Shown here: positions 52,507-61,640 of the stretch, piece after piece
Numbering within the stretch: the stretch's first letter is position 1
How the letters are laid out: every line of letters starts with the position of its first letter
DNA from: Streptomyces sp. SAT1
GTDB taxonomy: Bacteria > Actinomycetota > Actinomycetes > Streptomycetales > Streptomycetaceae
NCBI RefSeq assembly: GCF_001654495.1
Contig: NZ_CP015849.1
Location: forward strand, 2,060,501-2,124,500
DNA length: 64,000 nt
Direction: 5' to 3'
Notes under the pieces: generated by a model
Told to the model about the DNA's origin: nothing
The model's input: only the letters and a program-made list of their open reading frames with translations
Databases searched by the model: none
Position numbers and translations under genes: made by a program

Positions 52507-54983
52507 CAGCGGGCCACCGCCTTGCCGTCGGCGCCGGTCGCCCCGCGCGTGTAGCGGGGGTGGATCAGTCCCACGCAGGTGTACGGCAGGCCGTCCACCT
52601 CCTCGACCGGCACCCCGCGCTGCCCGGCCAGCAGGCGTACGTGGTCCAGGTCCGCGCCCGCTCCGGTCCGGGCGAGGATCTTCCACGGCACCCGGCGCAG
52701 CAGCACCCGGGTGGTCTCGCCGACGCCCGGCTTGACCAGGTTCACGTCGTGGATGCCGTACTCCTCGCTGATCCGCTCGACGGCGGCCCAGCCCGCCCAG
52801 GTCGGGGCGCGGTCGCCGGCCAGTAGTTCCTTGACGGCCACCTCCACGGTCTCGGCGGCCTCGGGGAAGCGGGCCGAGACGGCGTCGAGGAAGGCGTTCG
52901 ACAGGTCGGCGCCGGCCAGTTCACGGTAGAACTTCGCGCCGTGGAAGTCGTCCGGGCCGACCAGGTCGGCGCGCAGCACGGTGCGCGATATCAGCCCGGA
53001 GACGGTGGAGTTGAGGCAGGCGGAGGGGATGAGGAAGTCGTCCCGGGTGCCGTAGGTGCGCACGCACGCGCCCGGGTCGGCGAGCACCGCGATCTCCGGG
53101 TCGAAGCCCGGGGCGCCGCCCTGCTCCTCGAACCGGCCGATGGCCTCGGCGAGTTCGCGGGTGATGGCGCCCTTGCCGGTCCAGCCGTCCACGAAGACGA
53201 CGTCGGACGGGTCGTGGTGGGCGGCCAGCCAGCGCAGCGCGTTGGCGTCGATGCCCCGCCCGCGCACGATCGACACCGCGTAGTGCGGCAGGTCGAGGCC
53301 GTGCCGGAAGGCGGCCCAGCGGCGCATCAGCACCCCGACGGGGGTGCCCGCGCGGGCCAGCGAGACCAGGACGGGGCGCGGGGAGCGCTCGGCGAGGACC
53401 AGTTCGGTGACCGCGCCGACGCCGCGCGCGAGCCGGTCGGCGGAGGCGGTGAGCGCGGAGTGGAACAGCTCCTGGTACTCCGCGCTGGGCTGGTACTCCA
53501 CCGGCAGCGACTCGGCGTAGTGGGCGCCGCCGCGCTGGATGGCCTCCTCGCGCTCCTCGGTGGGCGCCTCCAGCGTCACGTCCGAGAGGTCCTGGAGCAG
53601 CCAGCCGACCTCCTCGGGCGCGTACGAGGAGAAGTCGGGGCCGCGCAGGGGCTCGGGCAGCATGGGGGGACCTTCCGGGCGGGAGGCGGGAACAGCCGGG
53701 TGGGCGGCGGGGACGTACGCGGGGACGACGGCGAGCAGCACCTGCGGGGTGTGCTCGGCGAGGCGGGCGAGCAGGCCGTCGGGGGCGTGCAGCGCGGGCG
53801 TGTCGGCGGCCGAGTCGACGACGGCGAGGACGGCGTCGAAGCCGCCGCCCGCCACGTTGTAGGCGTAGCGCTCGCCGGGTCCGTCGGCCGGGTCGTCGTG
53901 CGCGGGGAAGACCAGGCGGCTGCGGATGGCGTAGCCGGGGTCGTCCACGGCGAGGACGGGCGAGCGGGTGGTGGTGGAGGAGCGCACCTCGGCGCCGGTG
54001 GTCCGCTCCAGCTCGTGGGCGAGCCGCAGCGGCGTGTACATCAGCTCCTCGCAGCCGAGGACCAGGATCCGGCGGGCGCCGGCGGGCAGCGCGGCGGCGA
54101 GCCGGGCCGCCATGCCGGGCAGGGCGCGCTCCAGGCGGGCGCGGTGGGCCGGGGTGAAGCCGTGCCGTCCGCCGTCGGGGACTCCGGCGGGCCAGTCGAG
54201 TCCGACGCGGGTGATCCGGCCGCGGGCGCGTCCGGCGGGCGGCGCGGCGGCATCGGGCGTCGCCGTCTCGTGGCGGGCGACCAGGTCCCGGCCCTTGTCC
54301 AGGACGCCGTCGGGGAGCCGGACGGTGCCGGAGGCGGCGGCGACCAGGTCGACGCGGGCGCCGATGCCGCGGGCGAAGTCGTCCAGGCGTGCGGTGTCGG
54401 CCGGTGAGCGCATGTCCACCAGGGCGACCACGACGTAGCGCTCGCGCGGATGGCGGGCGTGCAGGTCGCGGATGGTGTTCAGGACGGTGCTGCCGGTGGA
54501 GAACTCGTCGTCCACCAGCACCAGCGGGCCGCCGCCGGCCAGCAGCGCCGGGTCCTCGGGGAGCAGCAGGTGCGAGGTGGCGTGGGAGTGGGACTCCTCG
54601 AAGCCGCCGGCCGGGGGGACGCCGGGCACGGGCCTGCGGGTGGAGTGCAGGTACGGCACCGGGCCCAGGCCGTCGGCGACCGAGTGGCCGAGTCCGGTGG
54701 CGGTCTCCGCGTAGCCGAGGACGACCGCCCCGGCGGTGTCGCGCCCGCCGAGCAGGGCGCGGACCCGGCGGCCCAGGGCGAGGCCGTGCCCGTGGACCAC
54801 CGCGGGCGACTGCGGTACGTGCTTGCCGAGGACGTACGAGACGAGCAGGTGGGCCCGCTTGGGGTTGCGGCGCAGCGCGAGGCCCAGCAGGTCCTTGAGC
54901 TCGCCGCCGCCCACGAGGTCCACGCCGAGCCGCTCGGCGACCCAGCTGCCGGACCAGATGCCGTCGTGCACTGCCTTGTTCAT
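52506..54983 (-). CDS. Fusion of phosphoribosyltransferase/TRSP protein with StiP-type cysteine-protease-like protein
   Basis: 825 residues. Part 1 (about 1-440): PRTase with PRPP loop LVLVDDEFSTGSTVLNTIRD and a TRSP region (RRILVLGCEELMYTPLRLAH, EVRSSTTTRSPVLAVDDPGY). Part 2 (about 441-825): StiP-like domain (SYAPEEVGWLLQDLSDVTLE, PVLVSLARAGTPVGVLMRRW, VVFVDGWTGKGAITRELAEA). Elsewhere these are usually two genes; here no stop separates them. An ATG at 53663 preceded by GGAAGG could still give part 2 alone (385 residues). The gene is coupled to the HAD phosphatase downstream and follows the HpcH/HpaI-type gene. It belongs to the Ter stress-response metabolite set. Confidence 0.88.
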   Translation of the reverse strand: MNKAVHDGIWSGSWVAERLGVDLVGGGELKDLLGLALRRNPKRAHLLVSYVLGKHVPQSPAVVHGHGLALGRRVRALLGGRDTAGAVVLGYAETATGLGHSVADGLGPVPYLHSTRRPVPGVPPAGGFEESHSHATSHLLLPEDPALLAGGGPLVLVDDEFSTGSTVLNTIRDLHARHPRERYVVVALVDMRSPADTARLDDFARGIGARVDLVAAASGTVRLPDGVLDKGRDLVARHETATPDAAAPPAGRARGRITRVGLDWPAGVPDGGRHGFTPAHRARLERALPGMAARLAAALPAGARRILVLGCEELMYTPLRLAHELERTTGAEVRSSTTTRSPVLAVDDPGYAIRSRLVFPAHDDPADGPGERYAYNVAGGGFDAVLAVVDSAADTPALHAPDGLLARLAEHTPQVLLAVVPAYVPAAHPAVPASRPEGPPMLPEPLRGPDFSSYAPEEVGWLLQDLSDVTLEAPTEEREEAIQRGGAHYAESLPVEYQPSAEYQELFHSALTASADRLARGVGAVTELVLAERSPRPVLVSLARAGTPVGVLMRRWAAFRHGLDLPHYAVSIVRGRGIDANALRWLAAHHDPSDVVFVDGWTGKGAITRELAEAIGRFEEQGGAPGFDPEIAVLADPGACVRTYGTRDDFLIPSACLNSTVSGLISRTVLRADLVGPDDFHGAKFYRELAGADLSNAFLDAVSARFPEAAETVEVAVKELLAGDRAPTWAGWAAVERISEEYGIHDVNLVKPGVGETTRVLLRRVPWKILARTGAGADLDHVRLLAGQRGVPVEEVDGLPYTCVGLIHPRYTRGATGADGKAVAR

Positions 54984-55016
54984 GCGTTCCTAGGGGAGGG
55001 GGGTGGGGGGCCGGGG

Positions 55017-56192
55017 TCAGCGGTCGGCCGGGATGCCCGCGGCGAGCAGTTCCACGAAGCCGATGTCCTCCCGGGCGACGCCGAAGACCTCGGCGCGCAG
55101 CAGGGTCCGCTCGGCCCAGGCGCGGTGCGGCTTCACCTCGTTCATCTTGTTCGTGTACGCCGACCTGAGCACGCCCCCGCCGCCGCGCTCGGGACGCAGG
55201 ATGTCGGCCGCGTCGCTGTACTCCTCGTGGCTGACGACGGACAGCGCGTGCACGGGCAGGACGTGCGAGGGGTGGATGCAGGTCTTGCCGAGCAGCCCGT
55301 TGGCCTGGTCCAGGGTGATCTCCCGCAGCAGCCCGTCCATCGCGTGTTCGATCAGTGTCGCGCGCAGGCCCGCCGCCTGCACCTCCAGGAAGGGGCTCTG
55401 GCGCAACTGCGGCTTGAACATGCGCTCCTGTGCCCGGAAGTACTCCCACACCGGGCCGGTCACGGTGAATCCGGTGCCGTCGGCCCGGCCCAGCATGTTG
55501 ACCACGTCGGCGATGACGGAGGCGACGACCTGGACGTCGTAGGCCGTCATGTCGGGGGCCCGGCGCAGTCCGTAGGAGGAGCAGAAGTCGGTCACGCCCA
55601 GGCGCAGCGCCAGCACCCGGTCGCGGTACTTGTCGACCGCGCGGAAGATGCCCTCCAGGGTCTCCACGCGGGTCTCCCGGTAGAGCAGTTCGGGCGATTC
55701 CAGGACGGGCATGGCGAACAGCCGCCGGCCGCAGTCGGCCTCGGCGGCCTGCACGGCCTCCAGGAAGCCGAGGCCGCGTTCGCCGGTGAACTTCGGCAGC
55801 ACGAATCCGGACAGCAGCCGGACCGAGGGGCCCAGGCGCCGCACCAGGTCGGGTATCTGGCCGGCGGCGCGGACCCGGATGAACAGCAGCGGAAGCCCGG
55901 TGCCCGCGGGGAGCGCGGCCAGCGCGGCGAACTGCCGGACGAGGTTCGCCTCGCCCTCCGCCACGTCGGCGTCGCAGATCGAGTCCTCCAGGCACAGCAC
56001 CATGGAGACGACCCCGCGGGCGGCCTGCTTGGTGATGTCCTCGGCCAGGCTCGGGCGGGTGGCCGGGCTGTAGAGGGTGGCGCCCAGGGCGGTGGAGAGC
56101 AGCCGGGCCGGGGAATCGGCGGTGAACTCGGCCGGCTCCCGGTGGAAGAGCCGCTGCCGTGCCTCAGGGGCGAGATGCCCGAAATGACGCAT
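55017..56192 (-). CDS. HpcH/HpaI aldolase / citrate-lyase-beta-like protein of the ter-linked cluster
   Basis: 391 residues. The TIM-barrel lyase pattern is present: GVVSMVLCLEDSICDADVAE (acidic metal ligands), PLLFIRVRAAGQIPDLVRRL (Arg of the active site), FVLPKFTGERG, MPVLESPELL and LRLGVTDFCSSYGLRR. It cleaves or makes C-C bonds next to a carboxylate, usually through CoA thioesters or pyruvate. ATG 56192 begins MRHFGHL. The gene is 33 bases upstream of the PRTase-StiP gene and so first in a three-gene minus-strand operon. It is transcribed away from the TerD gene at 56363. Confidence 0.9.
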   Translation of the reverse strand: MRHFGHLAPEARQRLFHREPAEFTADSPARLLSTALGATLYSPATRPSLAEDITKQAARGVVSMVLCLEDSICDADVAEGEANLVRQFAALAALPAGTGLPLLFIRVRAAGQIPDLVRRLGPSVRLLSGFVLPKFTGERGLGFLEAVQAAEADCGRRLFAMPVLESPELLYRETRVETLEGIFRAVDKYRDRVLALRLGVTDFCSSYGLRRAPDMTAYDVQVVASVIADVVNMLGRADGTGFTVTGPVWEYFRAQERMFKPQLRQSPFLEVQAAGLRATLIEHAMDGLLREITLDQANGLLGKTCIHPSHVLPVHALSVVSHEEYSDAADILRPERGGGGVLRSAYTNKMNEVKPHRAWAERTLLRAEVFGVAREDIGFVELLAAGIPADR

Positions 56193-56362
56193 GTAGCTCC
56201 CCTGTGGTGACGCCCGGCGGAAATTAGGTGGCCGGTAATAGTACGTACATACCGGTGTCGGCGGTTCCCGCCGGGCGTGAACTTCTGATGACGGGCGCCG
56301 CCACCGTAGCGAGGTGCCGGGCCGCGTTGTCGTGAGCAGGACCGAGCAGGCAGGATGACGGC

Positions 56363-57223
56363 ATGACGCGCGCGATGCTGAAGGGGTCGAACGTCCCGGT
56401 GGAAGCGGCCACGGTACGGGCCGTGGTGCGCTGGACGCCGGGCCAGGGGGTGCCGGACGTCGACGCGTCGGCGCTGCTGCTCGGCCCCGGCGGGCGGGTC
56501 CGCTCCGACGAGGACTTCGTCTTCTACAACCAGCCCCGGCACCCCTCCGGGACGGTCTGGCGGCTGGGCAAGCGGCGGGTCGCGGAGGGCCTGACCGACA
56601 CCGTCCAGGCCGAGCTGACCGGTGTGGAGCCGGAGATCGGCCGGATCCTGCTGGTCGCCTCGGCGGACGGCGTCGCCTTCGACCGCGTCCGGGCGCTGAG
56701 CATCCTGCTGTACGACGCGGCGGCCGGCGACGGCGAGCCGCTCGCGTCCTTCGACGTCAAGCCCGAGACCGGCCAGGAGACCGCGCTGATCTGCGGCGAG
56801 CTGTACCGCCGCGGCGAGGGCTGGAAGTTCCGCGCGCTGGGCGAGGGCTACTCGAACGGGCTGAAGGGGCTGGCCACCGACTTCGGGATCTCGGTGGACG
56901 AGGCGGCGGAGGCGGCCGACGGCAGCGCGGCGGACGCGGCCGCGGCCACGGCCCCGGCGGCCCAGCCACTGCCCCCGGAGCAGCCCACGTACGCCTATCC
57001 CCCGCAGCCGCCGCAGATTACGGCGCCGCAGCAGCCGCCGCGCACGACGGCGGCCCAGCCCTCCTACGGCTATCCGCAGCCCGGCTACGGCTATCCGCAG
57101 CAGCCCGCGCCGGTGTCCGCGGGCGCCGCGCCGGGCGGCTACGGCTATCCGCAGCCGGCCGGTTCCGCCCCGGACCCGGACTTCCGGCTGCCCCCGCAGG
57201 GACCGCAGTTCATCGGCCGCTGA
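56363..57223 (+). CDS. TerD-family protein with Tyr/Pro-rich tail
   Basis: 286 residues. The TerD domain covers about 1-180: [20 protein letters not shown], the acidic [20 protein letters not shown] site, and [20 protein letters not shown]. TerD domains bind calcium through clustered Asp/Glu; DVDAS is kept but the [14 protein letters not shown] second site is replaced. Residues 190-286 are a disordered tail of TYAYPPQ and GYGYPQ repeats, likely to drive clustering or protein contacts. It is divergent from the HpcH/HpaI gene, with a 170-bp shared promoter region. Confidence 0.92.
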   Translation: MTRAMLKGSNVPVEAATVRAVVRWTPGQGVPDVDASALLLGPGGRVRSDEDFVFYNQPRHPSGTVWRLGKRRVAEGLTDTVQAELTGVEPEIGRILLVASADGVAFDRVRALSILLYDAAAGDGEPLASFDVKPETGQETALICGELYRRGEGWKFRALGEGYSNGLKGLATDFGISVDEAAEAADGSAADAAAATAPAAQPLPPEQPTYAYPPQPPQITAPQQPPRTTAAQPSYGYPQPGYGYPQQPAPVSAGAAPGGYGYPQPAGSAPDPDFRLPPQGPQFIGR

Positions 57224-57522
57224 GACGCCGGTGACCTGCGGCTCCCGCGCTCACACCCGGCCCAGCGAGCAGCGCGAGCAGGCGGACCATCCGCTCCAGC
57301 GCGCCGAGGTACGCGCGGTAGTCGTCCACCGGCTCCGCGTCGTCGCCCTCCTGCGGGCCGAGCGCGTCGAGGTCCCGCCGCAGCGTCTCGGCCTCCAGGA
57401 GCAGCGCGTCGGTCCCCGGTACCCCGGCGGCGCCGATCCGGCCGTCCCGCACCCGTGCCGCGTACCCCGCGGCATACCCGTCGAGGTCAGGCGGTGCGGA
57501 ACCCGGCCGCGGTGTCGGTCAT
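57210..57522 (-). pseudogene. Small ter-linked hypothetical gene with a frameshift near its start
   Basis: ATG 57522, 8 bases after the TerA-like gene stop, begins MTDTAAGFRTA and stops at once. The adjacent frame continues PDLDGYAAGYAARVRDGRIG ... EAETLRRDLDALGPQEGDDA to 57210. One base fewer near 57490 would join them into a protein of about 103 residues. The downstream frame could also start at GTG 57452 (80 residues). It is helical and acidic with no known family. It overlaps the TerD stop on the opposite strand by 14 bases. Confidence 0.55.
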
Positions 57523-57530
57523 GCCCTCGC

Positions 57531-58268
57531 CTACCGGCCCGCCTTCGACTTGTAGCCCCGGCCCCACTGGAGCCCCCAGCCGTAGAGCCGGTCCAGCTCC
57601 GACTGGAAGCCGTAGACGAACCTGACCTCGCGGCGCACCACCAGTTCGCCCTTCACGTTCTCGATGAGGACGACCGCGCAGGAGCGGGCCTCGGGGTGGC
57701 GTTCGTCGAGGCCGATCTCGATGCGCGGGCCGTTGCTCGGGTAGAGCGTGACGACGGCGTGGGTGCGGTCGAAGGCCGGTGTCTGGTCGTAGATGTAGAC
57801 GAAGACCAGCATCCGCTTGATGTCGTCGCGGTGGTCGAGGTTGACGTAGATCGTCTCGCCGGACGCGGAGCCGAACCGGTCGTCGCCGCTGAGCTTGATG
57901 TACGGCGGGCCGTTCACATCGCCCAGGAGGTTGCCGAGGGGCTGGACGACGCCCTTGGTGCCGTCCGCCAGCTCGTACAGGCAGCCCAGGTCGAGGTCGA
58001 CGTTGACCATGGACTGGCTGTGGCCCTGCACCTCCGGCGGCTTGAGCGCCTTGAACGGGTGGCGCAGCAGGCTCTCCCGGGCGGCGCCGCCGAAGTCCGA
58101 GGTGCGCATCCGCCAGTTCAGGTTGATGCGCAGATTGCCGGTGGCCGCGCCCTGTTTGGTCAGCGACACCTGGGCGTGCCGCTTGGTCAGCTCGATCGCG
58201 TTGGACGCGGCGCTGCCCGAGTCGAACTCGGCCAGGCGCCCGCCGCGCAGACCGTCGAAGAAACCCAT
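57531..58268 (-). CDS. TerA-like (TerD superfamily) tellurium/stress-resistance protein
   Basis: 245 residues. ATG 58268 follows GGGGGGAAG. The TerD-like beta-sandwich is seen in QVSLTKQGAATGNLRINLNW, SMVNVDLDLGCLYELADGTK, IKLSGDDRFGSASGETIYVN and VFVYIYDQTPAFDRTHAVVT. The longer N-terminus and spacing fit the TerA branch rather than TerD. In Ter systems TerA and TerD bind Ca2+ and associate with membrane TerC-type proteins. The DUF475 gene follows on the same strand further upstream; the small frameshifted gene is immediately downstream. Confidence 0.88.
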   Translation of the reverse strand: MGFFDGLRGGRLAEFDSGSAASNAIELTKRHAQVSLTKQGAATGNLRINLNWRMRTSDFGGAARESLLRHPFKALKPPEVQGHSQSMVNVDLDLGCLYELADGTKGVVQPLGNLLGDVNGPPYIKLSGDDRFGSASGETIYVNLDHRDDIKRMLVFVYIYDQTPAFDRTHAVVTLYPSNGPRIEIGLDERHPEARSCAVVLIENVKGELVVRREVRFVYGFQSELDRLYGWGLQWGRGYKSKAGR

Positions 58269-58403
58269 CTTCCCCCCACCTTCACCGCGCTCGTCCACCC
58301 CCGTCCACATGCTCGCGGGGCGGCCGGTCGGACGCACCCGGCTCGGCTGCCGTGCGGTCCCGTCGGCCGCCCCGTTCAGAGCGTTCCCGTACCGGGTGGG
58401 GCG

Positions 58404-59552
58404 TCACACCCCGGACTGCACCTCAGTCTTCTCCCCCGGGCCCGCCGCTTTTCCCTCCGCGGCCTCCAGCGCGCGGTTGCGCCGGACCGAGGACCAGAAG
58501 GACCAGGCGATCAGGACCACGCCGACCAGGCCGGTGATGACCTCGTTGATCTCGTACTGGATGGTGACCATGAGGATCACGGCCAGCGCGCCGATCGCGT
58601 AGTGGGCGCCGTGCTCCAGGTAGACGTAGTCGTCGAGGGTGCCCTGGCGGACCAGGTAGACGGTGAGGGACCGGACGTACATGGCGCCGATGCCGAGGCC
58701 GAGGGCCATCAGGACGATGTCGTTGGTGATGGCGAAGGCGCCGATGACACCGTCGAAGGAGAAGGACGCGTCCAGGACCTCCAGGTAGAGGAACATGAAG
58801 AACGCGGCCTGGCCGGCCAGCTTCACGGCCGAGCGCGGCTTGCCGCTGCGGGCGGCCTCTTCCTCCTCCTCGTGCTCGCGTTCCTCGTCCTCCTCCAGGC
58901 GGTCCTCGAAGAACCCGGAGAGACCGCCGACGATCATGTACGTGATCAGACCGGCGATGCCGGCGATCAGTACGGTCTGCGCCTTGTCGGCGTGCGCGCC
59001 GCCGTGCTGGTGGGCGTGGGTGGCGAAGGTGAAGGAGGTGATCAGCAGGACGATCAGGGAGATGCAGACCGACAGCATGTCGACCTTGCCGAGCTTGGCC
59101 AGGGGCCGCTCGATCCAGCGCAGCCACTGGATGTCCCGGTCCTCGAAGATGAAGTCGAGGAAGATCATCAGCAGGAACATACCACCGAAGGCGGCGATCG
59201 CCGGGTGCGCGTCGGTGACCAGCTGCTGGTACTGGTCCTTGTCGTCGAACGCCAGCCGGACGGCCTCGATGGGGCCCATCTTGGCGGTGACGGCGACGAT
59301 GACGACGGGGAACACCAGCCGCATGCCGAAGACCGCGATCAGCACGCCCACCGTGAGGAAGATCTTCTGCCAGAAGGCATTCATCTTCTTCAGGACTCCG
59401 GCGTTGACCACCGCGTTGTCGAAGGAGAGCGAGATCTCCAGGACGGCGAGGATCGCCACGACTCCGAAGGCGGTCCACCCCCCGTAGAACGCGGCCGCGA
59501 TCAGGCCGAGCACGGTGATCGCGAACGACCAGCCGAAGGTTTTCAGAAGCAC
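58404..59552 (-). CDS. DUF475/TerC-like integral membrane protein
   Basis: 382 residues, about nine membrane helices. The TerC signature with intramembrane acids appears early (LAVLEISLSFDNAVVNAGVL) and again late (YLEVLDASFSFDGVIGAFAI). The LEISLSFDNAV/DASFSFDGV pairs are the metal-transport-like motifs of TerC/DUF475. A highly acidic cytosolic loop (EDRLEEDEEREHEEEEEAAR) lies mid-protein and a His-rich loop (THAHQHGGAHAD) before it; both could bind metal. GTG 59552 sets the start. TerC proteins anchor TerD-type proteins at the membrane and may export Mn2+. Confidence 0.9.
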   Translation of the reverse strand: MLLKTFGWSFAITVLGLIAAAFYGGWTAFGVVAILAVLEISLSFDNAVVNAGVLKKMNAFWQKIFLTVGVLIAVFGMRLVFPVVIVAVTAKMGPIEAVRLAFDDKDQYQQLVTDAHPAIAAFGGMFLLMIFLDFIFEDRDIQWLRWIERPLAKLGKVDMLSVCISLIVLLITSFTFATHAHQHGGAHADKAQTVLIAGIAGLITYMIVGGLSGFFEDRLEEDEEREHEEEEEAARSGKPRSAVKLAGQAAFFMFLYLEVLDASFSFDGVIGAFAITNDIVLMALGLGIGAMYVRSLTVYLVRQGTLDDYVYLEHGAHYAIGALAVILMVTIQYEINEVITGLVGVVLIAWSFWSSVRRNRALEAAEGKAAGPGEKTEVQSGV

Positions 59553-59624
59553 TGGCTACCCAATCCCTTAAGTACGGGTCTCCCCCGTCGCCTGTACGGG
59601 CCTCCCCCGTCGCCGCACTCGGCT

Positions 59625-60203
59625 TTACGAAACGTTGACTCCGAAGTCTAGAGCGATACCGCGCAGTCCGGACGCGTACCCCTGTCCCACTGCCCGGAAC
59701 TTCCATTCGCCCTGGTAGCGGTAGAGCTCGCCGAAGATCATCGCCGTCTCGGTGGAGGCGTCCTCGCTCAGGTCGTAGCGCGCGAGCTCCTGGCCGTCGG
59801 CCTGGTTGACCACGCGGATGAAGGCGTTGCTCACCTGTCCGAAGGTCTGGCCGCGCTCGTCGGCCATGTGGATCGAGACCGGGAAGACGATCTTCTCGCA
59901 GCGGTCCGGGACCCGGGCGAGGTCGACCAGGATCGACTCGTCGTCGCCCTCGCCCTCGCCGGTGAGGTTGTCGCCGGTGTGCTCCACGGAGCCGTCGGGG
60001 CTGGTGAGCTGGTTGTAGAAGACGAACCACTCGTCGCCCAGCACTCGGTTCCCGGCGCCGCACAGCAGGGCGCTGGCGTCCAGGTCGAAGGGGGCTCCGG
60101 TGGTGGAGCGCGCGTCCCAGCCGAGCCCGACCAGGACGTTGGTCAGGTTGGGTGCGGCCTTGGACAGGGAGACGTTGCCTCCCTTGGCGAGCGTGACGCC
60201 CAT
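59625..60203 (-). CDS. terD: TerD-family stress-response protein (copy 1)
   Basis: 192 residues, exactly TerD length. [20 protein letters not shown], then the calcium sites [11 protein letters not shown] and [20 protein letters not shown] followed by [16 protein letters not shown]. The C-terminus is [11 protein letters not shown]. It is about 75% identical by eye to the copy at 60304-60879, separated by a terminator-like hairpin, so a tandem duplication. In Ter systems it protects against tellurite, oxidants and phage, and affects differentiation in Streptomyces. ATG 60203 follows GGGAGGACC. Confidence 0.95.
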   Translation of the reverse strand: MGVTLAKGGNVSLSKAAPNLTNVLVGLGWDARSTTGAPFDLDASALLCGAGNRVLGDEWFVFYNQLTSPDGSVEHTGDNLTGEGEGDDESILVDLARVPDRCEKIVFPVSIHMADERGQTFGQVSNAFIRVVNQADGQELARYDLSEDASTETAMIFGELYRYQGEWKFRAVGQGYASGLRGIALDFGVNVS

Positions 60204-60249
60204 GCTGCTGGTCCTCCCCGTGGGTGGTGCCTGTGTCGGTGTCCTGCGC

Positions 60250-60283
60250 GTCCGGCGCCGCGCTGAGACGCGCGGCGCCGGAC
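60250..60283 (-). terminator. Hairpin between the tandem terD genes
   Basis: A perfect 14-bp inverted repeat (60250-60263, GTCCGGCGCCGCGC, with 60270-60283) with a 6-base loop lies 20 bases after the stop of the upstream terD copy. It should terminate or attenuate read-through into copy 1. Confidence 0.82.
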
Positions 60284-60303
60284 GGTCGGGCGTGGTGCGG
60301 AAC

Positions 60304-60879
60304 TCAGACGTTGACGCCGAAGTCCTGGGCGATACCGCGCAGGCCCGAGGCGTACCCCTGGCCGATGGCGCGGAACTTCCACTCCGCGCCGTGCCGGTAC
60401 AGCTCGCCGAAGACCATGGCGGTCTCCGTGGAGGCGTCCTCGCTCAGGTCGTAGCGGGCGATCTCCGCGCCGCCGGCCTGGTTCACCACGCGGATGTAGG
60501 CGTTGCGGACCTGGCCGAAGGACTGCTGGCGGGTCTCGGCGTCGTAGATGGAGACCGGGAAGACGATCTTCTCGACGTCGGCCGGGACGCCCGCGAGGTC
60601 GACCTTGATCACCTCGTCGTCGCCCTCGCCCTCGCCGGTGAGGTTGTCACCGGTGTGCTCCACGGAGCCGTCGGGGCTCTTGAGGTTGTTGAAGAAGACG
60701 AAGTTCTGGTCGCTGCCGACCTTGCCGGTGCTGTTCAGCAGCAGAGCGCTGGCATCGAGGTCGAAGCCGGTGCCGGTCGTCGTCCGGGCGTCCCAGCCCA
60801 GGCCGACGAGGACCGCGGTCAGGCCCGGCGCCTCCTTCGAAAGCGATACGTTGCCGCCCTTGCTGAGGCTGACTCCCAC
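60304..60879 (-). CDS. terD: TerD-family stress-response protein (copy 2)
   Basis: 191 residues. [20 protein letters not shown], calcium sites [11 protein letters not shown] and [20 protein letters not shown], then [20 protein letters not shown] and a C-terminus [13 protein letters not shown] 60879 follows GGAGGACTC. It is the first gene of the tandem pair and probably the better expressed. A hairpin terminator separates it from copy 1. Both proteins are acidic, cytosolic and Ca2+-binding by family. Confidence 0.95.
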   Translation of the reverse strand: MGVSLSKGGNVSLSKEAPGLTAVLVGLGWDARTTTGTGFDLDASALLLNSTGKVGSDQNFVFFNNLKSPDGSVEHTGDNLTGEGEGDDEVIKVDLAGVPADVEKIVFPVSIYDAETRQQSFGQVRNAYIRVVNQAGGAEIARYDLSEDASTETAMVFGELYRHGAEWKFRAIGQGYASGLRGIAQDFGVNV

Positions 60880-61041
60880 GAGTCCTCCATTGGTGTCCGG
60901 GGGCGGGGAGCCCCGTCGTGCATCGGATATGGGATCAACGTGTCGATCCTAGTGACGGGTTCCCGCCCCCCGCAGGCCGTGTGACCGAAGATTCCCAGGT
61001 GTCGGGTCCTCCCGGGTCCGCGGCGAGGGGGCGGGGGCGGC

Positions 61042-61500
61042 TCACAGGGCGCCGAGCGCCGTCACGTACTCGTTCAGGTCGCGGGCGTCCGGCAGGCCGT
61101 TGACGACGGTCCAGCGCACCACGCCCTCCTTGTCGACGATGAAGGTGCCGCGCACGGCGCAGCCCTTGCCCTCGTCGAAGACGCCGTAGGCGCGCGAGGT
61201 CTCGCCGTGCGGCCAGAAGTCGCTGAGCAGCGGGTACTCCAGGTCCTCCTGCTCGGCGAAGACGCGCAGGGTGTGGATGGAGTCGTTGGAGACGGCGAGC
61301 AGCTGGGTGTCGTCGTTGACGAACTTCGGCAGGTTGTCGCGCAGCGCGCACAGCTCGCCGGTGCACACACCGGTGAAGGCGAACGGGTAGAAGAGCACCA
61401 CCACGTTCTTCTCGCCGCGGAAGTCGGACAGCCGTACGGTGCGGCCGTGGTTGTCCTTCAGCTCGAAGTCGGGTGCCTTGTCGCCGACCTGGATCGCCAT
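61042..61500 (-). CDS. Peroxiredoxin (AhpE/BCP-like)
   Basis: 152 residues. The peroxidatic Cys is in [20 protein letters not shown] (P-x3-T-x2-C), with a second Cys four residues later. [20 protein letters not shown] is the family N-terminus; [20 protein letters not shown] the C-terminal strand. It reduces peroxides in the cytosol; the CTGELC arrangement suits AhpE-like one-Cys enzymes reduced by mycothiol-dependent partners, known in actinobacteria. ATG 61500 is clear. It stands between terD and DUF3052 on the same strand. Confidence 0.94.
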   Translation of the reverse strand: MAIQVGDKAPDFELKDNHGRTVRLSDFRGEKNVVVLFYPFAFTGVCTGELCALRDNLPKFVNDDTQLLAVSNDSIHTLRVFAEQEDLEYPLLSDFWPHGETSRAYGVFDEGKGCAVRGTFIVDKEGVVRWTVVNGLPDARDLNEYVTALGAL

Positions 61501-61570
61501 CGCGCTGCTTCCCTTCGGTGGGGCTGTTCGGGTGAGACCACCCTACGCAGCGCGCACCGCGCACCCGCGG

Positions 61571-61594
61571 ACGGGCCGACACGCGCCGGCCCGT
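61571..61594 (-). terminator. Hairpin after the DUF3052 gene
   Basis: An inverted repeat (ACGGGCC at 61571-61577 with GGCCCGT at 61588-61594) lies 47 bases beyond the DUF3052 stop, before the peroxiredoxin gene. It is a modest terminator candidate. Confidence 0.5.
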
Positions 61595-61640
61595 CCGGGG
61601 CTCCGCCGGGCGCCCGCGGGCAGGACCCGCGGGACGGAGG

